Origin: Porticoccus sp.
GTDB taxonomy: Bacteria; Pseudomonadota; Gammaproteobacteria; Pseudomonadales; Porticoccaceae
Assembly: GCA_011049795.1 (NCBI GenBank)
Contig: DRHD01000220.1
Coordinates: 1 to 10,962 of the forward strand
Length of the DNA: 10,962 nt
Direction: 5' to 3'
Shown: positions 1-6,098 of the stretch, piece after piece
How the letters are laid out: each line of letters starts with the position of its first letter
Position numbering within the stretch: position 1 is the stretch's first letter
The notes under the pieces: generated by a model
Told to the model about the DNA's origin: nothing
Seen by the model: only the letters and a program-made list of their open reading frames with translations
Databases searched by the model: none
Made by a program: the position numbers and the translations under genes

Positions 1-19
1 AGATGTGTATAAGAGACAG
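1..19 (+). other. Nextera/Tn5 mosaic-end adapter (library artefact)
   Basis: The first 19 bases, AGATGTGTATAAGAGACAG, are exactly the Tn5 mosaic-end sequence used in Nextera tagmentation libraries. It is flush with the first base of the window, as expected for untrimmed adapter at the end of an assembled contig. It is not genomic and not a native Tn5: no IS50 or transposase sequence follows. Genomic sequence begins at base 20. Confidence 0.97.
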
Positions 20-62
20 CTGAAATGCCACCAGATAACACTCAAGTCGGTTCCAACCAGAT

Positions 63-81
63 GCACTTGTATTGCAAGTGC
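63..81 (+). promoter_or_regulatory. Perfect hairpin in the groES leader
   Basis: GCACTTG at 63-69 pairs with CAAGTGC at 75-81 across a 5-base TATTG loop, about 58 bases before the groES start. It superficially resembles the GCACTC/GAGTGC arms of the HrcA operator CIRCE, but CIRCE has a 9-base spacer and TTAGCACTC/GAGTGCTAA arms, so it is not that site. It could be an mRNA structure or a dyad operator in the heat-shock leader. No function can be assigned from sequence alone. Confidence 0.35.
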
Positions 82-138
82 TGTATTTATTACGGTTGAG
101 CTGAATAAGATAGAACATAAATGTTGGAGAATAAAACA

Positions 139-213
139 ATGAAAATTCGTCCCCTACACGATCGTGTTGTAGTTCGTCGCAAGGAAGAAGAAGAAAAAAC
201 TGCTGGTGGCATT
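139..213 (+). CDS. groES: 5' fragment of co-chaperonin GroES (first 25 codons only)
   Basis: The translation begins MKIRPLHDRVVVRRK, followed by an acidic/lysine stretch and TAGGI, which is the N-terminal strand and start of the mobile-loop region of the 10-kDa chaperonin that caps GroEL. Family members are about 95-97 residues; only 25 are present. The next residues should be the mobile loop (V-L-P-G type), but the frame instead runs into the reverse complement of the fxsA-groES intergenic region and fxsA itself. The start at 139 is set by GGAGA at 126-130, 8 bases upstream. The upstream ATG at 121 has no comparable site. The break coincides exactly with the inverted-repeat arm at 203-217, so I read it as an artefactual truncation: the intact gene, with groEL after it, should exist in the real genome. 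Confidence 0.92.
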
Positions 214-221
214 TCAGCGTA

Positions 222-231
222 TTTCAAGGGG
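222..231 (-). promoter_or_regulatory. Probable groES heat-shock promoter -35 element, separated from its gene by the junction
   Basis: On the minus strand, 38 bp past the fxsA stop, lies CCCCTTGAAA, a close match to the sigma-32 -35 consensus. If the fold-back is undone, this strand continues through the shared repeat into bases 35 onward. The -10 region is then CCACCAGAT for sigma-32 (weak match, 13-base spacing) or GATAAC at 34-39 for sigma-70 (18-base spacing from TTGAAA). The reconstructed order fxsA, promoter, leader, groES in one direction is the common gammaproteobacterial arrangement. Confidence 0.45.
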
Positions 232-265
232 ACGGTAATAAAATCACCCCAAGATACATTAGACG

Positions 266-736
266 TCACTTCTCACTGGAATTATCGTCTTCTTCTCGCC
301 AAGACTCTCCCTCCAAGGTTCGGGAGTCCGCATCCGAGCAATCGCCATGATCGCGGCAGTGTACTTCATACTCACTGTAGTTCACCACATTCATTTGTGT
401 TACCAACCGCGAAACAATTCCTCGTCTTACGCCAGGCACAAGCCCTGCAAAACCAATAACATCTGTGACAAACCCTGGGGTCATTAATAGTGCGCCACAA
501 ACGGCGAGAATAATGGCTTCCACCATCTCTATGGCGGGCAACTCGCCCGCATCCATCTTCTGACGAGCGCGAAATAATGTAGCGAAGCCCTGCTGTCGCA
601 GTAAGGAAAAACCTACAGCAGCGGTCAATAATACTAACCCTATGGTCGGAAACGCACCTATTTCACGCCCCACAGTAATTAGTAACCACATTTCAACAAT
701 GGGCATCACAATAAAAAGTAGTAGTAGGTATCTCAA
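266..736 (-). CDS. fxsA: FxsA family membrane protein
   Basis: A 156-residue inner-membrane protein of the FxsA family. E. coli FxsA, when overproduced, relieves F exclusion of phage T7; its normal role is unclear. Hydrophobic segments lie at about 2-20, 28-47 and 70-100. Family hallmarks are visible: the LLRQQG motif at 46-50, QKMDAGE at 59-65, and the TPGFVTDVIGF block at 86-96. The tail after about 118 is polar and acidic, and includes two cysteines and histidines near 127-133. The start is TTG at 736: it gives the M-R-aromatic-L N-terminus seen in E. coli FxsA, an in-frame TAG lies just upstream, and a weak GAG-type ribosome site precedes it. FxsA is normally directly upstream of and co-oriented with groES. 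Here it appears opposed to the groES stub only because of the fold-back at about 203-217. Confidence 0.93.
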   Translation of the reverse strand: MRYLLLLFIVMPIVEMWLLITVGREIGAFPTIGLVLLTAAVGFSLLRQQGFATLFRARQKMDAGELPAIEMVEAIILAVCGALLMTPGFVTDVIGFAGLVPGVRRGIVSRLVTQMNVVNYSEYEVHCRDHGDCSDADSRTLEGESWREEDDNSSEK

Positions 737-852
737 CTAAATCATCTCACAACAGGGACTTCAAACAGGCGATAGGCCTTACATTGGGCTGAAGTGGAGT
801 GATTTCAAGGCTAACGCTGGACTCCGCCTGCTGGCCAACAATATGATGACGT

Positions 853-1161
853 ATGGAAAACGACCCTAAATCGAGGATATATAGCACTCTCAACGCCATT
901 CCCAGAGGCTCTGTCACCAGTTATGGCAAGGTGGCAAAGTACGCCCAATTACCTCATGGTGCACGATTAGTTGGCCGCACCCTTAGCCAATTACCGAAAG
1001 ACACAACCCTTCCCTGGCACCGCGTCCTAAAAGCCAATGGCCAGATTGCTTTTCCACCTGAGAGTGCTGCCTTTATCAGACAAAAACAGCTCTTGGAACG
1101 AGAAGGCGTCATCATCTGTAATGGCAGAGTCAAACTATCGGACTTTCTTTGGGAACCCTAG
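853..1161 (+). CDS. atl: Alkyltransferase-like protein (ATL), O6-alkylguanine recognition
   Basis: A 102-residue protein matching the C-terminal DNA-binding domain of O6-methylguanine-DNA methyltransferase. In true methyltransferases the acceptor cysteine lies in PCHRV; here the motif is PWHRV at 54-58, with Trp55 in place of the cysteine. That substitution defines ATL proteins such as E. coli eATL (YbaZ), which cannot remove alkyl groups but bind O6-alkylguanine, flip it out and recruit nucleotide excision repair. Also seen are the SYGKVA segment at 23-28 and the GARLVGRTL DNA-binding helix at 37-44, which includes the arginine that intercalates into the helix. The start at 853 gives a standard-length protein, but no strong ribosome site precedes it. 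The gene is divergent from fxsA and convergent with ampG. It has no visible operon partner. Confidence 0.93.
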   Translation: MENDPKSRIYSTLNAIPRGSVTSYGKVAKYAQLPHGARLVGRTLSQLPKDTTLPWHRVLKANGQIAFPPESAAFIRQKQLLEREGVIICNGRVKLSDFLWEP

Positions 1162-1198
1162 CGCTGGCAACCCTAGTACTGAGAGCCCTAACTGGCGA
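1154..1198 (+). repeat. Three degenerate 15-bp direct repeats at the atl 3' end
   Basis: Units start at 1154, 1169 and 1184. The first two share AACCCTAG and the third begins AGCCCTAA. The first unit contains the atl stop codon, so the array covers the end of atl and the short convergent gap to ampG. It looks like a small local tandem duplication that has since diverged. No terminator stem with a U-tract is visible here. Confidence 0.5.
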
Positions 1199-1201
1199 GC
1201 C

Positions 1202-2545
1202 TCAAGAATCTATGCGACTCGCATGCCGCCAGAGCAACCAAGACAAGAAAATGGCAGGTAGCCCCATTAAAGCTGCATACACAAAAAATACCTGATAGCT
1301 GCTGACATCTACGATGACGCCAGAAAAACCACTGAAAAATTTACCGGGCAACGTCATCAATGAACTGAACAGGGCATATTGCGTTGCCGTATAAGCTCGA
1401 CTGGTCATACTGGAAAGATAAGCGATAAACGCAGCGTTGGAAAAACCACCGCTGAGATTGTCAGCACTAATCACCAACGCCAACCAATTCAGGTTTGCCC
1501 CCACATTTGCCAGCTGAGCAAATAGCAGCGTGGTCAGCGCCACCATCACGGCTCCAGCAAGTAGCGGGCGATAGATGCCATAACGCACAACTATCAAGCC
1601 ACCCAAGAACGATCCTGCAAGCGTCATAAAAAAGCCAAACAACTTGCCGATGTTGGCTATCTCCGTTTTGGTAAAACCGAGATCCAGATAAAAGGGGTTG
1701 GCCATGATACCCATCGTGATATCACTGAGCCGGTACAGCGCAATAAAGGCCAGAATCAGCAGCGCCCAAGAACTATTACGCTTGAAAAAGTCTACAAAGG
1801 GCGCCACTACGGCCCCCACAAACCAAGCCTCAAGGCGGTGCCACAATCCCGGCTCATCTGCGTGGAGCCGATGCTTTAATCCTTCCTCCATGTTAACCGT
1901 GGCAGGTGGCACATATCGCTCTGGCTCTGGCACCAAAAGAACGGTAATCACTCCCACTAGCATCAACACAGCCATCGTAAGATAGGCTGCATCCCAGCCT
2001 GACCAATCGGCGATATATAAAGCGCCGGCCCCAGCCACCAACAATGCTAAGCGGTAGCCAAAAATATAGCTCGCTGACATGGCCCCCTGGTATTCATCTG
2101 CCGCTGACTCGATACGAAAAGCATCAATAGCGATATCCTGAGTGGAAGAGGAAAATGCTACCAACACAGCACAAAGAGCAACACTCGTCAGAGAAATTTT
2201 CGGATCCGTCAAAACCATGGCAACCAATCCCACCATGACACCTAACTGCCCCAGCAGCATCCAGCTACGACGTTGACCAAGAGCATTCGTCAGGAAAGGA
2301 AGTTTCAGCCGGTCTACCACCGGCGCCCATAGGACTTTAATGGAATAGGTAATACCGACCCAGCCGAAAAACCCAATGGTGCTACGAGCAACATCTACAT
2401 CCCGCAACCAGGCAGACAGGGTTGAGAAAACCATCAGCAACGGCAGTCCCGCAGCAAAGCCTAGAAAAAGCATAGTGATCACCTGGGGGCGAGTGTAAAC
2501 CCGTAGCGCCTCTCCCCAGCTCACAGTGCCATTTTGTGGTGTCAT
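1202..2545 (-). CDS. ampG: AmpG, muropeptide MFS permease
   Basis: A 447-residue major-facilitator transporter with about 12 membrane segments. It matches AmpG, the inner-membrane importer of GlcNAc-1,6-anhydroMurNAc and its peptide derivatives released during wall turnover. Supporting motifs are the N-terminal GFAAGLPLLM segment (29-38), WAPVVDR at 73-79, FSSSTQDIAIDAFRIE at 131-146 and, in the second half, ISADNLSGGF, FIAYLSSMTS and TATQYALFSS followed by LPGKFFSGFSG. The start ATG at 2545 has a strong GGGGAG ribosome site 5-6 bases upstream. It is about ten residues shorter at the C-terminus than some family members. It is divergent from the ABC exporter genes and about 2 kb from ampE-ampD, the next genes of the same pathway. 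Together they suggest muropeptide recycling and, if a beta-lactamase exists elsewhere, control of its induction. Confidence 0.95.
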   Translation of the reverse strand: MTPQNGTVSWGEALRVYTRPQVITMLFLGFAAGLPLLMVFSTLSAWLRDVDVARSTIGFFGWVGITYSIKVLWAPVVDRLKLPFLTNALGQRRSWMLLGQLGVMVGLVAMVLTDPKISLTSVALCAVLVAFSSSTQDIAIDAFRIESAADEYQGAMSASYIFGYRLALLVAGAGALYIADWSGWDAAYLTMAVLMLVGVITVLLVPEPERYVPPATVNMEEGLKHRLHADEPGLWHRLEAWFVGAVVAPFVDFFKRNSSWALLILAFIALYRLSDITMGIMANPFYLDLGFTKTEIANIGKLFGFFMTLAGSFLGGLIVVRYGIYRPLLAGAVMVALTTLLFAQLANVGANLNWLALVISADNLSGGFSNAAFIAYLSSMTSRAYTATQYALFSSLMTLPGKFFSGFSGVIVDVSSYQVFFVYAALMGLPAIFLSWLLWRHASRIDS

Positions 2546-2610
2546 AAACTCTCCCCAAGATGGGCGATACCCTAACAGATAATCATATGGATGCTATACA
2601 CTTAGGCTAC

Positions 2611-3495
2611 ATGACAACTATTCTTGAAGTACGAAATCTGACCAAATCATTCCGTTCACTGAAGGCGGTAGATGATGTCTCATTCTCCATTCCACAGGGG
2701 GCATGTTTTGGGCTGTTAGGCCCCAATGGAGCAGGCAAAACCACGACCATTGAAATTATTGAAGGCATCAAAAAACCCAGTTCTGGAGAGGTACTGTATA
2801 AAGGCAAGCCGAGGGACCGAAAATTTTCAGAGCAAACCGGCATCCAGTTTCAGTCTACTGCGCTGATGGATTACCTGAAAACCCACGAGGTTCTAACCCT
2901 GTTTTCCAAGCTCTATCCCCGCAGCCAGTCCATTGATCACCTGATAGAACTGTGCCAACTGGAAGAGTTTCTTGATACCTATGCCACACGATTGTCCGGA
3001 GGGCAAAGGCAGAGGTTATTACTGGCTGTTGCGCTCATTAATGACCCGGAGATTCTCTTTCTTGATGAACCCACCACTGGCCTCGACCCCCAATCACGAC
3101 GCAATTTCTGGTCTTTGATCCGAGACATAAAAGCTCAAGGAAAAACCGTATTACTAACGACTCACTATATGGAAGAGGCTGAACTGCTCTGTGACCAGTT
3201 AGTGATTATGGATAAGGGGAAAATCATTGTTGATGGTTCCCCGGAGGCACTGCTCCAACAATATTTCGACCACAGTTATGTGTGTATCGACCAACGTGAC
3301 TTCCATGGCGACATTAACGCCTTAACCAGCCCGGCTGAAGAGCGGGAAGACTGTATAGCCATTGCGACCAGTACCGTGGAGAAAACCCTCTCTGAACTGG
3401 TTTCTCTCAATATCAACCTACGCTCTCTTCGGGTCAAAAACCCTTCACTCGACGACCTGTTTCTGAAGTTAACGGGCCATAGGCTAAGGGAGTAA
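2611..3495 (+). CDS. ABC-2 type exporter, ATP-binding subunit
   Basis: A 294-residue ABC ATPase from the chosen start. All nucleotide-binding motifs are intact: Walker A GPNGAGKTT at 37-45, Q-loop glutamine near 79-81, signature LSGGQRQRL at 128-136, Walker B LFLDEP at 149-154 with the D-loop GLDP just after, and the switch histidine in TTHYMEE at 185. The last 70 or so residues form the C-terminal extension typical of drug, antibiotic and polysaccharide ABC-2 exporters (CcmA/NatA-like class). The frame is open from 2560. I prefer the ATG at 2611 because the family normally begins with a short M-T-x-I-L-E-V stretch and the extra 17 residues resemble no known leader; neither start has a strong ribosome site. 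The permease follows 9 bases after the stop. The substrate cannot be told from sequence. Confidence 0.93.
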   Translation: MTTILEVRNLTKSFRSLKAVDDVSFSIPQGACFGLLGPNGAGKTTTIEIIEGIKKPSSGEVLYKGKPRDRKFSEQTGIQFQSTALMDYLKTHEVLTLFSKLYPRSQSIDHLIELCQLEEFLDTYATRLSGGQRQRLLLAVALINDPEILFLDEPTTGLDPQSRRNFWSLIRDIKAQGKTVLLTTHYMEEAELLCDQLVIMDKGKIIVDGSPEALLQQYFDHSYVCIDQRDFHGDINALTSPAEEREDCIAIATSTVEKTLSELVSLNINLRSLRVKNPSLDDLFLKLTGHRLRE

Positions 3496-3504
3496 CAACA
3501 CGCT

Positions 3505-4512
3505 ATGAAAGAAATACTTGCCTTGTGGATGGCTCGAAATCGTGAATATTACCGGGATAAGGGGTCACTTTTCTGGTCGTTCGTGGCAACCCCATTTATT
3601 GTTATTGTGTTAGCCGTTGCCTTTTCATCCGAAAGCCAAGAGGTTTTTCGTGCCGGACTACTCGTTACCAGCAGCTCAACACAAACCAGTATTTTTACCG
3701 AAGAACCGGCCATACAGCTGATTGTGTACACCGACGCTCAAGAAGCCCTTCGCCGGGTACGGTTTCACCAACTGGATATTCTCATTACCACTGAAGCACC
3801 GCTGCGTTACTGGGTAAACCCGGAGTCAGCAAAAGGGCGCTTGTTAGAAAAGCTGTTGAAATCTGACACAACCGAGCCTTGGCAACGGGAAGAAATTAAA
3901 GGCCAACCTATACGTTATATCGACTGGGTGATACCCGGGATTCTGGCCATGAACATGATGTTTAGCGGGTTGTGGGGAATCGGTTATGTAATTGTCCGCT
4001 ATCGAAAAAACGGGGTTCTGAAGCGACTACAAGCGACGCCATTAAGAGCCTGGCAGTTTCTACTTTCTCAGGCATTTTCACGACTATTTATCATGCTCTC
4101 TGTCACCATATTGGTATTTATTGCCTGCGACATCTTTCTTGATTTTATGATGGTAGGCAGCCACCTACTATTGTTGCTGATAGCTGTCGTTGGAAATTTA
4201 TCTATCATCAGCATGTCACTATTGATGGCAGCACGAACTGCCAGTGAAGAGTTGGCTAACGGGCTACTTAACCTCATTAGCTTCCCTATGTTGCTGCTCT
4301 CGGAATTATGGTTTTCACTGGACGATGCCCCCCAATGGCTTCAGGACTTCTCACTGATGCTGCCCCTAACACACCTGGTCAAGGCTGCCCGGCGTGTGAT
4401 GCTGGAAGGTGCCGGCTTTACTGACATTATTCCCCAGCTAGGGGTTCTGGTCATAATGACACTACTTTTTGTCACATTGGCAGGCATCATGTTTCGCTGG
4501 CACAACGATTAA
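3505..4512 (+). CDS. ABC-2 type exporter, membrane permease subunit
   Basis: A 335-residue integral membrane protein of the ABC-2 permease type. A short cytoplasmic N-terminus precedes a first membrane helix at about 24-41. A periplasmic domain of about 95 residues follows (42-138), then five more helices near 140-163, 190-212, 218-242, 254-272 and 311-331. The stretch LKRLQATPLRAWQFLLSQ at 172-189 is the usual coupling region after helix 2, and PLTHLVKAAR near 287-296 is the conserved region before the last helix. The ribosome site AAGGGAG overlaps the end of the ATPase gene, so the two are one translationally linked operon. It converges with ampE with only 30 bp between the stops and no clear terminator. 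A drug, lipid or glycan exporter is possible. Confidence 0.9.
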   Translation: MKEILALWMARNREYYRDKGSLFWSFVATPFIVIVLAVAFSSESQEVFRAGLLVTSSSTQTSIFTEEPAIQLIVYTDAQEALRRVRFHQLDILITTEAPLRYWVNPESAKGRLLEKLLKSDTTEPWQREEIKGQPIRYIDWVIPGILAMNMMFSGLWGIGYVIVRYRKNGVLKRLQATPLRAWQFLLSQAFSRLFIMLSVTILVFIACDIFLDFMMVGSHLLLLLIAVVGNLSIISMSLLMAARTASEELANGLLNLISFPMLLLSELWFSLDDAPQWLQDFSLMLPLTHLVKAARRVMLEGAGFTDIIPQLGVLVIMTLLFVTLAGIMFRWHND

Positions 4513-4542
4513 GCCAATCAAACCACATCGCAAGACCAATAC

Positions 4543-5400
4543 TTACAGCAACATCACCAACAATGCGATCACGCAAAGTGAGAATAGCAATGTCCGTGAA
4601 AAGAGCGCACGAATCTCACTGACTTCCATTTCCCTGACAGGAGGACTATCAGCCTCAACGCTGCCTGACTGCAATGCAGCTGAAACGTAGCTTGCTACCA
4701 CCTCTACGGTACTGCCAGACATCGAAAACAATGTGCCACGTAAGCGCTCAAGGCAAGCTGTAAAATTACCCACAAAGGCAAGAGATATACCGATCAACCT
4801 AGCGGGCAACCACTCCATCAATTGCACCCAGCGCACAACTATGGATTTATCTGCGGCATCATCCAAAGACATATCTGAATGCAAAACCGATAGCCGGTAG
4901 AGGATAGCTCCGGGTGCACCAGCCAACATAAACCAAAACATTACCGCAAAATACCGCTCAAAATAGCGATAGGAAATAGCACCCAATGCCTCGTTATGCA
5001 ACTGACCCCAGTTTTCTGCCTCACCCTCTTGGTGGGCTGGATTAAAATCTGCTGCATCGTGATAGGCCGCCTGTAAATCATCTCGTTTCAAGTCGTTCTG
5101 GTACCCCTCGACCTGCTCTTCAAGATCACCCCGGCCCAAGGAATAGAGGAAGATACATAGGCTTAAGAAAAACTGTGGCAAGCCAAACCAATGGCCACCT
5201 ACCACTACCAATAATAATGCCACCAATAAAACCGGTAACAACAGCGAAAAAAATAATCGTCCATGGGGAACAATCTTTAACCAACGCTGAGCACTCAGCC
5301 GGGTCGTCCAACCCCGGTACCAAGCATCCTTCTGCAAGGAAGGCAATGAACCAGCACGATGTAAAATGAACAAGCCTATGACGATGACAATAAACTCCAT
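4543..5400 (-). CDS. ampE: AmpE family inner-membrane protein
   Basis: A 285-residue membrane protein, almost the same length as E. coli AmpE (284). AmpE is the membrane partner encoded with AmpD; it has been proposed to act as a sensor or regulator in beta-lactamase induction, but its biochemical role is unresolved. Visible features are a hydrophobic N-terminus (3-14), helices around 49-68 and 72-88, the family-type FLYSLGRGDLEEQ at 84-96, and the conserved RYFERYFAVMFWF block at 145-157 followed by GAPGAILYRL at 161-170. A final helix at 270-285 ends the protein. The start at 5400 is set by a GGGAG ribosome site six bases upstream lying inside the end of ampD. An upstream in-frame ATG 13 codons earlier lacks such a site. 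The gap to ampD is 1 base, implying translational coupling. Confidence 0.92.
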   Translation of the reverse strand: MEFIVIVIGLFILHRAGSLPSLQKDAWYRGWTTRLSAQRWLKIVPHGRLFFSLLLPVLLVALLLVVVGGHWFGLPQFFLSLCIFLYSLGRGDLEEQVEGYQNDLKRDDLQAAYHDAADFNPAHQEGEAENWGQLHNEALGAISYRYFERYFAVMFWFMLAGAPGAILYRLSVLHSDMSLDDAADKSIVVRWVQLMEWLPARLIGISLAFVGNFTACLERLRGTLFSMSGSTVEVVASYVSAALQSGSVEADSPPVREMEVSEIRALFSRTLLFSLCVIALLVMLL

Positions 5401-5401
5401 A

Positions 5402-5965
5402 TCAGACTCCCATGAGTAAAAAATAACGCTGCCAGTCAAACGTTGGGCCAGGATCCGTCTTCCGGCCAGGCGCTATATCACTGTGCCCAACAATCCGTTG
5501 TTTTGTAATTGTAGGGTATTGCTGTGATAGCGACCGAGTTACCGCCGCCAAAACTTCATATTGATGATCACTGTAGGGTATGTCATCAGCACCCTCCAGC
5601 TCAATTCCGATGGAATAACCATTACAATTATCCCTACCTTCGTAGCAGGATTCACCCGCATGCCATGCGCGATCATCAAAGGAAACGAACTGGGTGAGAT
5701 GACCCTCACGGTCTATCAGCAGGTGAGCCGAGACCTTCAAGCCTGTAATTTCTTCAAAATAGGGGTGACAGCTGGTATCGAGGGAATTGGTAAAAAAATC
5801 ACAGATGTGGGGCCCTCCAAATTGACCCGGAGGCAAGCTGATATTATGAATCACTAACAAGGAGACATCTGTCTGCGCAGGCCGGCTGTTAAAGTTCGGA
5901 GATGGCACCCTGCGAGCCTGCACCAGCCAGCCTTGTTGGTCTATTGTGAAATGCTTAATCGTCAA
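5402..5965 (-). CDS. ampD: AmpD, cytoplasmic 1,6-anhydro-N-acetylmuramyl-L-alanine amidase
   Basis: A 187-residue zinc amidase (Amidase_2 family) that cuts the stem peptide from anhydroMurNAc muropeptides after AmpG import. Loss of AmpD in other gammaproteobacteria raises AmpR-dependent beta-lactamase expression. The three zinc ligands are present: His40 in LVIHNIS, His161 in GHSDIAPGRKTDPGP and Asp171 in the same block. Lys169 and the Glu in IGIELEG (122/124) match the catalytic pair of the E. coli enzyme. There is no signal peptide, consistent with a cytosolic enzyme. The only plausible start is TTG at 5965: an in-frame TAG stands four codons upstream, and AGAGG lies just before the TTG. 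The low-efficiency start may keep AmpD levels modest. First gene of an ampD-ampE operon. Confidence 0.96.
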   Translation of the reverse strand: MTIKHFTIDQQGWLVQARRVPSPNFNSRPAQTDVSLLVIHNISLPPGQFGGPHICDFFTNSLDTSCHPYFEEITGLKVSAHLLIDREGHLTQFVSFDDRAWHAGESCYEGRDNCNGYSIGIELEGADDIPYSDHQYEVLAAVTRSLSQQYPTITKQRIVGHSDIAPGRKTDPGPTFDWQRYFLLMGV

Positions 5966-6048
5966 TATCCTCTATGACTGAATAACAACTTTTCATCAGG
6001 ATACTAGGCAACCCAAGAGGCATTGTCTATTAGATAGGGAAAGGTACG

Positions 6049-6079
6049 AATATTACCAACAAAGTAATATTGACAATAT
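6049..6079. promoter_or_regulatory. AT-rich dyad upstream of ampD
   Basis: AATATTAC at 6049-6056 pairs with GTAATATT at 6064-6071 across a 7-base loop. Overlapping it, ATATTG-A-CAATAT at 6067-6079 is a 13-base odd palindrome. On the minus strand the same bases offer TTGTCA (6076-6071) and TAATAT (6055-6050) as a -35/-10 pair with a short 15-base spacer. The element lies in the 133-bp gap between the DUF1631 stop and the ampD start, so it could be the ampD promoter with an operator, or a weak terminator for the upstream gene. I cannot choose between these. Confidence 0.3.
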
Positions 6080-6098
6080 ATTTGTGATAAAAAATTGC

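Larger units (their letters stand above)
20..217. repeat. Short inverted repeat marking a fold-back junction (arms 20-34 and 203-217)
   Basis: CTGAAATGCCACCAG at 20-34 is the exact reverse complement of 203-217. The left arm lies in the groES upstream region. The right arm sits where the groES reading frame (CTGGTGGCATT, encoding the AGGI region) switches into sequence leading to the 3' end of fxsA on the other strand. About 11 bases of the match are probably a natural microhomology between groES codons and its own promoter region; the rest is the beginning of the palindrome created by the switch. The structure is what an amplification fold-back chimera leaves. A true inversion is possible but less likely. 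Confidence 0.85.

Noticed and set aside
1..19. End of a native Tn5/IS50 element
   Set aside because: Only the engineered mosaic end is present, exactly at the contig edge, with no transposase or second end.
63..81. CIRCE operator for HrcA
   Set aside because: Arm sequence and the 5-base spacing do not fit the CIRCE pattern with its 9-base spacer.
121..459. 112-aa plus-strand frame starting as GroES
   Set aside because: Only codons from 139 to 213 are GroES. After 213 it is an antisense reading of the spacer and fxsA, so it is a chimeric frame and not a fusion protein.
2572..2600. Possible promoter CTAACA-17-TATACA before the ABC operon
   Set aside because: Both hexamers match at only four of six positions and the implied transcript would be almost leaderless, so it is too weak to list.
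2560..2610. 17-residue N-terminal extension of the ABC ATPase
   Set aside because: The family starts at the M-T-T-I-L-E-V stretch and no ribosome site supports the ATG at 2560; it also crowds the ampG start.
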